A stretch of DNA of 30,167 bases from Ignavibacteria bacterium (GTDB lineage Bacteria > Bacteroidota > Ignavibacteria > Tepidaquicellales > Tepidaquicellaceae), in NCBI GenBank assembly GCA_016716125.1, contig JADJWZ010000001.1:1-30167 (forward strand), given 5' to 3'. The notes under the pieces were generated by a model. It was given only the letters and a program-made list of their open reading frames with translations. It did not search any database and was not told where the DNA came from. Every line of letters starts with the position of its first letter. Position 1 is the first letter of the stretch. Below, in pieces: positions 9,444 to 17,775 of the stretch. The translations under genes were made by a program, and so were the position numbers.

Positions 9444-10509
9444 ATGGCAGAAGAAAAGATTCAAAATTGAAATCTCTCGATCTTGCACTCGAGCAGATAC
9501 AGAAGGAATATGGCAAAGGCGCTATTATGAAACCCGGTGATAAGCCGATTTTAAAACTTCCTTCGATCTCAACCGGCTCAATTTCTCTCGATGCAGCGCT
9601 CGGTATCGGAGGCGTGCCGAGAGGAAGGATACTGGAAATTTACGGTCAGGAATCTTCCGGAAAGACCACTATTTGTCTTCATATTATTGCTGAAGCACAG
9701 AAAACCGGCGGTCTCGCTGCATTCATAGATACTGAACACGCTCTTGATACATCCTATGCGCAGAAGCTTGGTGTAGATGTAAATAATCTACTAATCTCTC
9801 AGCCGGAATACGGCGAACAGGCGCTTGAGATCTGCGAGACTCTCGTCAGAAGTAATTCGCTTGATGTTATAGTCGTAGACTCTGTCGCAGCGCTGACACC
9901 GCAGCAGAGATCGAAGGCGAAATGGGTGACGCTGTAATGGGAATGCAGGCGAGACTTATGTCTCAGGCGTTGAGAAAACTTACTGCCGCTGTTGCAAAAT
10001 CAAACGTTGTTCTCATTTTCACCAATCAGATGAGAGAAAAGATCGGTATAATGTTCGGAAGTCCCGATACAACTACAGGCGGTAAAGCCCTGAAATTTTA
10101 TGCTTCAGTCAGAATGGAAATAAAAAGGATTGCAGCGATCAAAGATGGCACGGATGTCATTGGTAACAGAACAAGAGTAAAAGTAGTAAAGAATAAAGTA
10201 GCTCCGCCGTTCAAGGAAGTGGAGTTTGATATAATTTATAACGAAGGTATTTCCAAACTCGGAGATCTCATTGATATGGCGGTTAATAAAGAAATTATCA
10301 AAAAATCCGGCGCATGGTTTTCATACGGTGAAAGCAGAATGCAGGGAAGGGACGGAGTAAAGAAATTTCTTCAGGAAGACAAGAAAAGTCTTATGAAACT
10401 GTATAATGAAGTCAAGATAATGCTGGGCATTACAGATAATAATGGAGAACCTACAAACGGTAAAGCTCCGGAATCAGTTACTGAAGAAGCAGCTGCAAAA
10501 AAGAAATAA
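9444..10509 (+). CDS. recA: RecA recombinase, with two frameshifts
   Basis: Reading MAEEKIQ from ATG 9444 and correcting one base in the A run near 9467 gives SLDLALEQIQKEYGKGAIMK. The protein continues with Walker A GQESSGKTT (residues 68-76), FIDTEHALD, Walker B LDVIVVDSVAAL, then a second single-base correction near 9911 giving AEIEGEMGDAVMGMQARLM, followed by LIFTNQMREKIGIMFGSPDT, TTGGKALKFYASVRMEIKRI and GAWFSYG. Corrected length is about 355 residues, normal for RecA. It forms the ATP-dependent filament on single-stranded DNA for homologous repair and activates LexA-type autocleavage. It differs from the commonest sequence in having T instead of A in FIDxEHALD. recX follows after a terminator. 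RecA is rarely lost, so both breaks are probably sequence errors. Confidence 0.97.
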
Positions 10510-10532
10510 TTATTAAATAATATTTTTACGGA

Positions 10533-10566
10533 CTGCTGATTTTTTTAAAAGGTCAGCAGTTTTTTT
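10533..10566 (+). terminator. Intrinsic terminator between recA and recX
   Basis: CTGCTGA (10533-10539) pairs with TCAGCAG (10553-10559), and seven T follow (10560-10566). It ends recA transcripts. The T run touches the recX start codon, so recX expression would depend on read-through or on a separate start. Confidence 0.82.
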
Positions 10567-11187
10567 ATGAGAATATCCCGGATAGAAAAACAAAAAAAAG
10601 AAAAGCAAAGATGTAATATTTTCATCGACGGTATTTTTTCAGCCGGACTTTATGAAGATACTATTGTTAAATTCGGATTAAGAAGCGGTGATGAGATCAG
10701 TGAAAAGGAATTTGAAAAGATCAGAGAGTATGATGAATTTAATTATGCAAAGTCAAGCGTATAAGTTTTTGTCATACAGGCAGCGCAGTAAAAAGGAAAT
10801 GGTAACAAAACTGAAGCAGAAGAAACTATCGGATACCGCCGTTAATAAAGTCATAAAATTACTTGAGGAACAGAAATATCTTAATGATGAAAACTTTGCC
10901 GATAACTTTGTTAAAGAAAAAATCAGAAACAAAAAGTTGGTAAAGAGAACGCTGATAGGAAAACTACTGGAAAAAGGAATAAGTAAGAAATTTCCGAAAG
11001 TATTGTATCAGAAAATTATTCGGCTGATGAAGAATTTGAAGTAGCTGAAAAAGTCCTTGCAAAGTTCGTCAGAACAGGAAAATTTAAAAATGATTATGAT
11101 AAAAAATCAAAATGCTTCCGTCATTTGATATCAAAAGGATTTGACACTGATACTGCCAATATACTTCTCTCACGAAGAGATATTTAA
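10567..11187 (+). CDS. recX: Regulatory protein RecX, frameshifted
   Basis: The first part reads MRISRIEKQKKEKQRCNIFI and DGIFSAGLYEDTIVKFGLRS (the SH3-like N-terminal part common in Bacteroidota and Firmicutes RecX). After a shift near 10755 comes QAYKFLSYRQRSKKEMVTKL and VIKLLEEQKYLNDENFADNF, the conserved RecX helical repeat (YLxxRxRSxxEL, LxxxxylnDexFA). After another shift near 10987 comes EISESIVSENYSADEEFEVA and CFRHLISKGFDTDTANILL. The total of about 206 residues is normal. RecX binds RecA filaments and damps or modulates recombinase activity. The ATG at 10567 directly follows the terminator T run and has no Shine-Dalgarno site. Position behind recA supports the call strongly. Confidence 0.88.
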
Positions 11188-11210
11188 TTTTTTTAAAATT
11201 GAATTTAAGG

Positions 11211-11218
11211 TATATTTG
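11211..11218 (+). promoter_or_regulatory. Candidate -7 promoter element for the histidine kinase
   Basis: TATATTTG fits the Bacteroidota -7 consensus TAnnTTTG and lies in the 209-bp gap between recX and the kinase gene. No clear TTTG -33 element is seen at the right distance, so this is weak. Confidence 0.22.
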
Positions 11219-11396
11219 TAAAAACATTTTAATTTATACGGAGATCATTTTTCAATCTGAATCTGTATGATTAAAATCATATCATTTTTGATACCGGTCA
11301 TATGTTTTTTAGATATTTTATTTTCTTTAACTATCTGACTTAGAGTATAGTAACACAATTTCAGATTTAAATTTATTTAATTTAAAAGAGGTTTTA

Positions 11397-12612
11397 ATGG
11401 AAAATATGATTTATTCCGAGTTTTCAAAGTATGAGGAAAAACTCAAAGATAGTTTCAGAGAAAAATATAATCTGCCTGACAAAGAGCTTGATGAAATAGT
11501 CAAAGATCTCAGAGCTATTGTAATGCAGATGATACAGCTTATGCGCGACGGCAAGTCTGTGCATGAAAAATTTTTCTCAGATATAATTCTGAATTCCGTA
11601 GATGCCATTATCGGATTTGACTGTGATTTTAAGATCTTTCTGTGGAATAAAGGAGCTGAATCAATATTCGGATATTCGAAAAACGAAGTAATGGGAAAGG
11701 AATTTTCATTTCTTATCCCACAGTATCTTTTGGAAATAGGTGAAAAAGATTTTTTAGTTAAAGAAGTTGAAGAAAAAGGTTTCATCACAAATTATGAATC
11801 CGAAAGACTTACAAAAGACGGACAGTTAATTAATGTCAGTATAACAAGATTTTTGATCTTTAATGAACTTAAGGAAAAGATCGGATCAGTAGGAATGATC
11901 AGGGATATAACTACCATTAAGAAGCTTCAGAAAGATTTAAGGAAAGAGAAAATCTCGCACTTATCGGTGAAGTCGTTTCAAGTATTGCTCACAGTCTTTC
12001 AAACCCGCTTAATATTATTTCCGGTAATGCCGATTATCTGCTGATGAATAAAAAAGAAAACGACAAAGATCATGAAGAGCTGAAATGCATTCTGGATGAA
12101 GCGGTAAGAATTACAAAATCGATCAAACATCTTCTGAATTTCTCAAGACCTTTAAATATTACAAGAGATAAAACCAATATAAACTGTATTATAGAGAAAG
12201 CTGTCGCAGATGTTAAGTTCCTTATCCAGGATAAAAAATATTACTGTAAGAAAATCACTTCTTAATGAAATCCCCGATATCAGCATTGACAGAGGTCAGA
12301 TCGAAGAAACTATCTGCAATATGCTGACGAATTCCATACAGGCGATAAAAAAAACCGGAGAAATATTTATAAAGTCCGGAACATCTGATAATAATATCAT
12401 CATTGAGATCTCCGACTCCGGCGAAGGAATTTCTAAAGCTAATCTCGAAAAAATATTTACACCGTTCTTCTCCTCCAAGGAATACGGCAAAGGCACAGGT
12501 CTCGGACTTTCCATTGCAAGACGGATCATTACGGAACACGGCGGCAATATTTCTGCATCTTCTAAACCCGGAAAAGGCGCTAAATTTCTCCATAACACTT
12601 CCGCTGAATTAG
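11397..12612 (+). CDS. Soluble PAS-domain sensor histidine kinase (NtrB-like), frameshifted
   Basis: An AAGAGG site at 11386-11391 sets the start at 11397. Residues 1-60 form a charged helical lead. A PAS domain follows (about 60-185): DAIIGFDCDFKIFLWNKGAE, SIFGYSKNEVMGKEFSFLIP and the closing SVGMIRDITTIKKLQ. After a shift near 11950 comes the H box SSIAHSLSNPLNIISGNADY, then LLNFSRPLNI. After a shift near 12235 come the ATPase boxes: N box NMLTNSIQAIKK, G1 SDSGEGIS, F box IFTPFFSSK, G2 GKGTGLGLSIARRI. A last shift near 12590 gives the usual end FSITLPLN. No membrane segment is present, so it should sense a cytoplasmic signal. No response regulator adjoins it; the NtrC-type regulator at 24046 is a possible partner. 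Confidence 0.88.
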
Positions 12613-12642
12613 GTTAAGTTTTTATATTATTTAATATTTTCT

Positions 12643-12674
12643 AACACTTGTTTTATTCAGCATTTACAAGTGTT
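12643..12674. terminator. Inverted repeat after the kinase gene, possible weak terminator
   Basis: AACACTTGT (12643-12651) and ACAAGTGTT (12666-12674) are perfect 9-bp inverted repeats with a 14-base loop, starting 31 bases after the kinase stop. There is no strong T run after it, so it may instead be a regulator site before the next gene. Confidence 0.4.
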
Positions 12675-12737
12675 TAATGTGTGACTTCAGATGTCTTTTT
12701 CTATTTGTATATTATAGTAAACTTTAAAACGATTAAT

Positions 12738-13164
12738 ATGAAAATCGGAACATCAGACTACAATATCGAAAAAAGAATTCAATATTTATGTTAAAAAAGT
12801 TAACAGGCAGTTTATGTATGACAGATGCAGGGATTATAAAGTAAGAATAAAAAAAGATGACGAACTTCCAATTCTGTGTTATAAATATTTGAAGAAAAAA
12901 AGAAATATGAAGCCGTGGGAATATCCGGATGATGAGGACGGAAATGCGGTCTGGCTGAATCCGCTTGTTCAGCTTGAAGATAAAATCGCATTATATATTT
13001 TATATAAAAAACTCAATTCAACAAATAAGGAAGAACTGCCGGATGAAAAGCTGAAAAACTTAAAAGTCAGTATAAAGGAATTTATAATCAGTTGTATTAA
13101 AGATGTCGAAGATACAGAAGCAAGGATCAGAGTTTATAAAAAACATAAAAAAGTATGCCAATAA
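12738..13164 (+). CDS. Hypothetical protein, possibly frameshifted near its N-terminus
   Basis: The ATG at 12738 opens MKIGTSDYNIEK. A shift in the A run at 12769-12774 leads into FNIYVKKVNRQFMYDRCRDY, KVRIKKDDELPILCYKYLKK, KRNMKPWEYPDDEDGNAVWL and LVQLEDKIALYILYKKLNS, ending VYKKHKKVCQ. The intact part from 12814 alone codes 116 residues. It is lysine-rich and helical, with no signal peptide or membrane segment, so it is probably cytoplasmic. I do not recognise a family. If the shift is not real, translation may begin at the Met codon 12814. Confidence 0.55.
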
Positions 13165-13321
13165 AAAATTATTTGAGAATGATTAGTTTGCTTTTTATCA
13201 ATATGTAATTTTTACAAGATCAGTATTTATATTTTTAAATTTATTTAAATGTTAAATTGAAAATGCATGCATAATTTTTTATTTTAGGTGAACATCAATT
13301 CTTAAATTTTAATTTATTCTT

Positions 13322-15247
13322 TTGAAAAAATTTATTCTCTTGTCCATCACTTTTTTAATCCCGCAGCTTACTTTCTCACAGATTGGAAATTCACCTTACC
13401 CCGTTATATTTGTTCACGGTCTGAATTCAGATGACATGACATGGAATACGACCGTTAATCAGCTGAGCGCTTCATGGATCATAAGCGCGGAACATAATCT
13501 GAGCGCAGTACTTAATGCAAGAGGAGGAGATACTACTGAATACACTCAGGACGTAGTGATTCCGCTTTTAAATACGAGCGGCGCAGAAGTAAATAAAATT
13601 ACTAATTCTAATATTTACACTGTCAACTTTGGAAATTTCTGGAACAGGGACGGCAATGATCCGCGGATCATTCTTTATAATAATTCTCTTCCAGGAAGTA
13701 ATCAAAATCCTAGCAATCAGTCTGCGATATTCAAACAGGGCTTTGCCTTAAAAATATTTATTGATTCCGTATTACGTATCACCGGCGCGGATAAAGTCAT
13801 ACTTGCAGGACATTCAATGGGTGGTCTTGCGATCAGGGAATACCTGCAGAGAAGAGAAAATGGAATTCATAAATGGTGGATCGATCCGAATGATACTTTA
13901 AACGGTCATAAAGTAGTGAAAGTCATTACGATCGGTACTCCTCACCTCGGCACAAATGTTTCGATACCGATAGGCGGAATTGATTTTAACAGTGAAGCTA
14001 TCAGGGATATGAAAAATTCATTTACAGGAAGTAACAGCGCCGGATACCTTTTTGGAAATCCTGAATCTCTGGTTCCGTCAAATTATTACAATAAGGATTT
14101 TAACTGTAACGGTATTCAGACTGACACAGCGACCGGATTGAATTCAGGAACAGCGGATAATCCCGCAATGCCTCTTCCTCAGAATATTTTATATACATGG
14201 ATAATGTCAAACTATCTCGGACTCGGTACTGACCTTGCTGCACCTTACAGCAGTCAGGAGATATATAACGGAAGCGTTTTCGCTCCCGCGGGAGCTGCTG
14301 ATACAATTAGAACAAACAAGAATCACATTCAGGAAACAAGCGACAGCAGATCTCTCATCAGAGCTCTTGATGAACCAGACAATCAGAATACTGCATATGA
14401 TATTTCCTTCAGTAAACTTTATTCCGGATTTATAACTTTGCAGAGCAGATCGGTTACTTCCGATACTGATTATTACAAAGTGAATTCAGTTACCGGCGGA
14501 AAAATTACAGTGACTCTAAATTCTTTGAACGCAGGAGTAAATGGTATTTCAATACTGTCCGGAGATGGCGCTTCGATAATTTCAAAAACTATAACGTCAT
14601 CTCCAGACAGCGTCAGTTTCTATTCTTCACCCGGAAATTATTTTATAAGGATGACGGGTAACAGTAATCAGAATCCTAATCTGAATTCATATAAGTTTAC
14701 TGCTGTAATAATTCCGTCACCGGCTTTAAATCTGACATTGGGAATAGAGGGATTCCGGAATGAGACTTTTCAGACAGAAGATACTGTGAAAGTATATTTA
14801 ATGGAAAATACATCACCTTATGATATTATAGATTCTGCGGTTGTTTTTTTAAATGATTCTGGTAAAGCGTCTGTTTATTTTTTATCTGCAGAAACCGGAA
14901 ATTATTATATAAAGATCATTCACAGAAACGCTCTTGAGACTTGGAGTTTTCAGCCTGTTACTTTTACCGGAAATGAAATTACGGATTTTGATTTTACTTC
15001 AGAACAGGAAAAAGCTTATGGGAATAATCAGATTTTAAAATCAGGAAAGTGGTGTATATACAGCGGTGATACAGACCGAGACGGGATTATAGATGTGTCA
15101 GATCAGTCACAAATTGAAAATGATGTATTTAATGTTACAACAGGTTATGTGATTACTGATCTTACCGGAGATTTAATAGTAGATCTTACAGATGCTTCTA
15201 TTGCTGACAATAACGGATTAAATTTTATATATGCAGTAATACCTTGA
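13322..15247 (+). CDS. Secreted lipase-like alpha/beta hydrolase with PPC-like and dockerin-like C-terminal modules
   Basis: The frame is intact for 641 residues, starting with TTG at 13322; a stop lies four codons upstream and no ATG serves. A signal peptide (MKKFILLSITFLIPQLTFSQ) comes first. The hydrolase part shows VIFVHGL (H32-G33, oxyanion region), GHSMGG with Ser165 as nucleophile, and GTPHLGT near 205, as in triacylglycerol lipases and PGAP1-like esterases; His335 (NKNHIQ) is a candidate catalytic base. Residues about 355-465 resemble a bacterial pre-peptidase C-terminal (PPC) domain (DTDYYKVN, GGKITVTL). Residues about 468-641 are a module shared with the next gene. It holds HRNALETWS and two calcium-loop-like repeats, DTDRDGIIDVSD (583-594) and DLTGDLIVDLTD (613-624). 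No T9SS sorting domain is present. The protein is exported and probably hydrolyses esters outside the cytoplasm; substrate unknown. Confidence 0.85.
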   Translation: MKKFILLSITFLIPQLTFSQIGNSPYPVIFVHGLNSDDMTWNTTVNQLSASWIISAEHNLSAVLNARGGDTTEYTQDVVIPLLNTSGAEVNKITNSNIYTVNFGNFWNRDGNDPRIILYNNSLPGSNQNPSNQSAIFKQGFALKIFIDSVLRITGADKVILAGHSMGGLAIREYLQRRENGIHKWWIDPNDTLNGHKVVKVITIGTPHLGTNVSIPIGGIDFNSEAIRDMKNSFTGSNSAGYLFGNPESLVPSNYYNKDFNCNGIQTDTATGLNSGTADNPAMPLPQNILYTWIMSNYLGLGTDLAAPYSSQEIYNGSVFAPAGAADTIRTNKNHIQETSDSRSLIRALDEPDNQNTAYDISFSKLYSGFITLQSRSVTSDTDYYKVNSVTGGKITVTLNSLNAGVNGISILSGDGASIISKTITSSPDSVSFYSSPGNYFIRMTGNSNQNPNLNSYKFTAVIIPSPALNLTLGIEGFRNETFQTEDTVKVYLMENTSPYDIIDSAVVFLNDSGKASVYFLSAETGNYYIKIIHRNALETWSFQPVTFTGNEITDFDFTSEQEKAYGNNQILKSGKWCIYSGDTDRDGIIDVSDQSQIENDVFNVTTGYVITDLTGDLIVDLTDASIADNNGLNFIYAVIP

Positions 15248-15300
15248 AGTAATTGTAAGATTTTCAATGCTCAATTTAAAATAGTTTTAAATTCTTAAAA

Positions 15301-15350
15301 AATTGATTCAGTTATATTATTCCCTCTGAATCAATTTCTTACTTTAATTT
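15301..15350 (+). terminator. Intrinsic terminator after the lipase gene
   Basis: AATTGATTCAG (15301-15311) pairs perfectly with CTGAATCAATT (15325-15335). A T-rich stretch follows up to 15354. It lies about 54 bases after the lipase stop and separates it from the copper-protein gene, so these two genes are probably separate transcripts. Confidence 0.75.
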
Positions 15351-15480
15351 TTTTAAAAAATTATAATTTCAATTAAGTATATATACCTGTTTTTAAGTAA
15401 TATTAAAATCTGTATTTTAAACAAAACCAAAGGAACAGCAATATATTAAATTATAGTTTGATTAATTAAAATAAAAGAAA

Positions 15481-16377
15481 ATGAAATCAAAAAATTTACG
15501 TTGTCTTTTTGTTTCGGTATTCTTTCTTGTAATTTTACTTTCCTCTTCCGACACATTTTCCACTGTTCATGAAGTTTTTGTCAGAAATAATTTTTTTACA
15601 CCTCCAAATATGAATATTAATGTTGGAGATACTGTAAAATGGACCTGGCAGCAGGGGGTTCATACAACCTCATGTGACGGTTCTCCAATGACATCACGTC
15701 CTCCGGGTGCTCCTTCCTGGGCAGCAGCGATAAATAATTCTAATACAACATTTAAATATGTTGTAACTGTTGCCGGTACATATAACTACAGATGTGATTT
15801 CCATTTTAATCTGGGAATGGTTGGTTCATTTACAGCGAATCAACCTGTAATTGCAGTCAATATTAAGTTAAGTTATGAAGGATTCTGGAACGGTTCGACA
15901 AATGTAGCAGATACAGCAAAGGTCTTTCTGCATAATTCATCACCTCCTTATGCTGTTGTTGATTCTGCAAAAAAGAATATCACATCTTCCGGTATTGTAT
16001 TGATTTCATTTCCAAATGCCGGAACGGGTTCTTATTATATTGATGTGAGACACAGAAATGCTTTGGAGACATGGAGTCAGTCTCCGGTTGCATTTACTCT
16101 TGGAAGTAATTCAAATTACGATTTTACTACCGCTCAGTCACAGGCATTTGGAAATAACATGATGTTTAAATTAGGCCGGTGGTGTTTTTTCAGCGGTGAT
16201 GTGAATCAAGACGGTTTAATTGATGTAAGTGATCAGTCGGAAATTGATAACGATGTAATAAATGTAACTACGGGATATGTAAATACTGATCTGACGGGAG
16301 ATAGTATAACGGATCTTTCGGATGCTTCAATCGCTGATAACAATGCTTTTGATTTTGTCTCTGTAATTAAACCCTGA
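15481..16377 (+). CDS. Secreted plastocyanin-like type I copper protein with dockerin-like module
   Basis: The frame is intact, 298 residues from ATG 15481. A signal peptide covers roughly residues 1-27. Residues 28-122 form a cupredoxin domain: NNFFTPPNMNINVGDTVKWT, then GVHTTSCDG and GTYNYRCDFHFNLGMVGSF. The copper ligands are visible as His61, Cys105, His108 and Met113, giving C-x2-H-x4-M as in plastocyanin and azurin. It would carry single electrons or hold copper outside the cytoplasm. Residues about 125-298 repeat the C-terminal module of the upstream lipase: HRNALETWS, GNNMMFKLGRWCFFSGD and the calcium-loop repeats DVNQDGLIDVSD and DLTGDSITDLSD. The module probably attaches or displays the protein; this is inference. 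No T9SS tail is present. Confidence 0.88.
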   Translation: MKSKNLRCLFVSVFFLVILLSSSDTFSTVHEVFVRNNFFTPPNMNINVGDTVKWTWQQGVHTTSCDGSPMTSRPPGAPSWAAAINNSNTTFKYVVTVAGTYNYRCDFHFNLGMVGSFTANQPVIAVNIKLSYEGFWNGSTNVADTAKVFLHNSSPPYAVVDSAKKNITSSGIVLISFPNAGTGSYYIDVRHRNALETWSQSPVAFTLGSNSNYDFTTAQSQAFGNNMMFKLGRWCFFSGDVNQDGLIDVSDQSEIDNDVINVTTGYVNTDLTGDSITDLSDASIADNNAFDFVSVIKP

Positions 16378-16390
16378 AAGAATATTATAA

Positions 16391-16437
16391 TGTAAAATGT
16401 TCAATATGCAGATGTTAAACATATCGAACATTTTACA
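16391..16437. terminator. Bidirectional terminator between convergent genes
   Basis: TGTAAAATGTTCAATATG (16391-16408) pairs with CATATCGAACATTTTACA (16420-16437) with one G-U/mismatch position. It lies between the stop of the copper protein (16377) and the stop of the minus-strand T9SS protein (16452), the expected place for a two-way terminator. Confidence 0.7.
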
Positions 16438-16451
16438 ATTTTAAGCAGATA

Positions 16452-17435
16452 TTATTTACTCAGGATCATTTTTATCTGACGTGAATAATTTCCTGCAGTA
16501 AGTTTTGCAATATAAATTCCGCTCGAAAGATTGCTTCCGTCAAATTCCGTTTCATAAATCCCAGCATTTTGTTTTGAATTTACCAGTGTCATAACTTCAT
16601 TTCCGAGAATGTCATATACTTTCAGCTTCACATTTTCAGAAGAAGCGATACTGTATTTTATGAGAGTTACGGGATTGAACGGATTCGGATAATTCTGTTC
16701 AAGATCATATCTGTCGGGAATCTCGGTGTTATTATTTAATCCGACGATAATATTGGAGTTAATTCTTGTTGCGGCAAAATTGCCCTGCAAGCCGGTAGTC
16801 GGAACGTAGCTGCTCTGCCAGCATGCGCTGAAGTCTGTACCGTAACCTGCTATTCCTGTTCCGATAGCGTCAACACTTCTTGATGTACCGGTAAACCCCA
16901 TATGACGAATCTCAATTAAAAGATTTCCGCCTTCATAAAGCCACGGAGTAGTAAGTACAATGTCATCGCCGAAATCATTCGGAGTACTTCCGAATCTGTA
17001 TGTATTTGCAGTTATGTTTAAAACGCCTGATCTTACAAGCGTCTGAGTACCGACTACATTATTAGCAAAAGTCAGACTTCTGTTTACCGGATCGACGCTT
17101 CCGCTTAAGTAAATATCATAAGTGGTAAATGAAATATCCGATAACGGCCAGTCCGCTGTAGCGGATACGGGAAGTCTGAATGCGATCGCATTAATTTGTG
17201 ATCCTGTTATATCTGTAAGCTGATTAGCATGAATCAGCATTTGATAGGTTCTCTGGCCATTTGCTAAAGGTCCGAGAAAAGTTGCCGTACCTTGTATACC
17301 GGAATAATTATTCGGGACAACGGTCAAACCGATTGAACCGTCGGCTGGATCATTTGAAAAGCCGGAACCGGTGTTGAGATTCAGAGATAAAGCGAAAAGA
17401 ATAACTAATAAAAATAACCTGTGAAAATTTTTCAT
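16452..17435 (-). CDS. Secreted beta-rich protein with T9SS type A sorting domain
   Basis: The frame is intact, 327 residues from ATG 17435, with AGGAGG five bases before the start. Residues 1-24 form a signal peptide. Residues 30-235 are beta-rich and contain GLTVVPNNYSGIQGTATFLG, QINAIAFRLPVSATADWPLS and DDIVLTTPWLYEGGNLLIEI. I do not recognise a catalytic motif; the pattern looks like an adhesive or surface-layer beta-sandwich. Residues 241-327 are a T9SS type A sorting domain: LEQNYPNPFNPVTLIKYS, LKVYDILGNEV and SGIYIAKLTAG. The protein is therefore expected to pass the outer membrane through the type IX system and be attached or released. Confidence 0.88.
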   Translation of the reverse strand: MKNFHRLFLLVILFALSLNLNTGSGFSNDPADGSIGLTVVPNNYSGIQGTATFLGPLANGQRTYQMLIHANQLTDITGSQINAIAFRLPVSATADWPLSDISFTTYDIYLSGSVDPVNRSLTFANNVVGTQTLVRSGVLNITANTYRFGSTPNDFGDDIVLTTPWLYEGGNLLIEIRHMGFTGTSRSVDAIGTGIAGYGTDFSACWQSSYVPTTGLQGNFAATRINSNIIVGLNNNTEIPDRYDLEQNYPNPFNPVTLIKYSIASSENVKLKVYDILGNEVMTLVNSKQNAGIYETEFDGSNLSSGIYIAKLTAGNYSRQIKMILSK

Positions 17436-17775
17436 AACTACCTCCTGATTTTATTTTTAGTTAATTAATATTTAGTGAAAAATAATTGTTGTAAAATAGT
17501 AATTCGAGAATCAATCTACAATAATTAATTAACATTTATTGTTATCATAGAAAAAATATATTTTTAATCATTTTTCTCTCTGTTATGGTTGAATAAAATG
17601 ATTTTTAATACTGCAATTAAATAAATAACCTTCTGTTACCGGAATTTCCTCAAAGACAAATATCGTGCCGCAATTATGTCAGTTATAAAGAAATAATTAT
17701 GATACTAATCATAGTGAATACAATTTCATTGACTTAACTTCCGATTATTAAAAATATTTAAATGCGAAAATTATT
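17436..17775. promoter_or_regulatory. Divergent promoter region with a strong ribosome-binding site on the minus strand
   Basis: CCTCCT at 17441-17446 is the complement of AGGAGG and serves the minus-strand T9SS gene. The remaining 330 bases are very AT-rich, with AATTAATTAA-type runs and small imperfect dyads, and must hold promoters for both divergent exported-protein genes. I could not assign -33/-7 elements with confidence. The plus-strand gene has no Shine-Dalgarno site. Confidence 0.5.
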
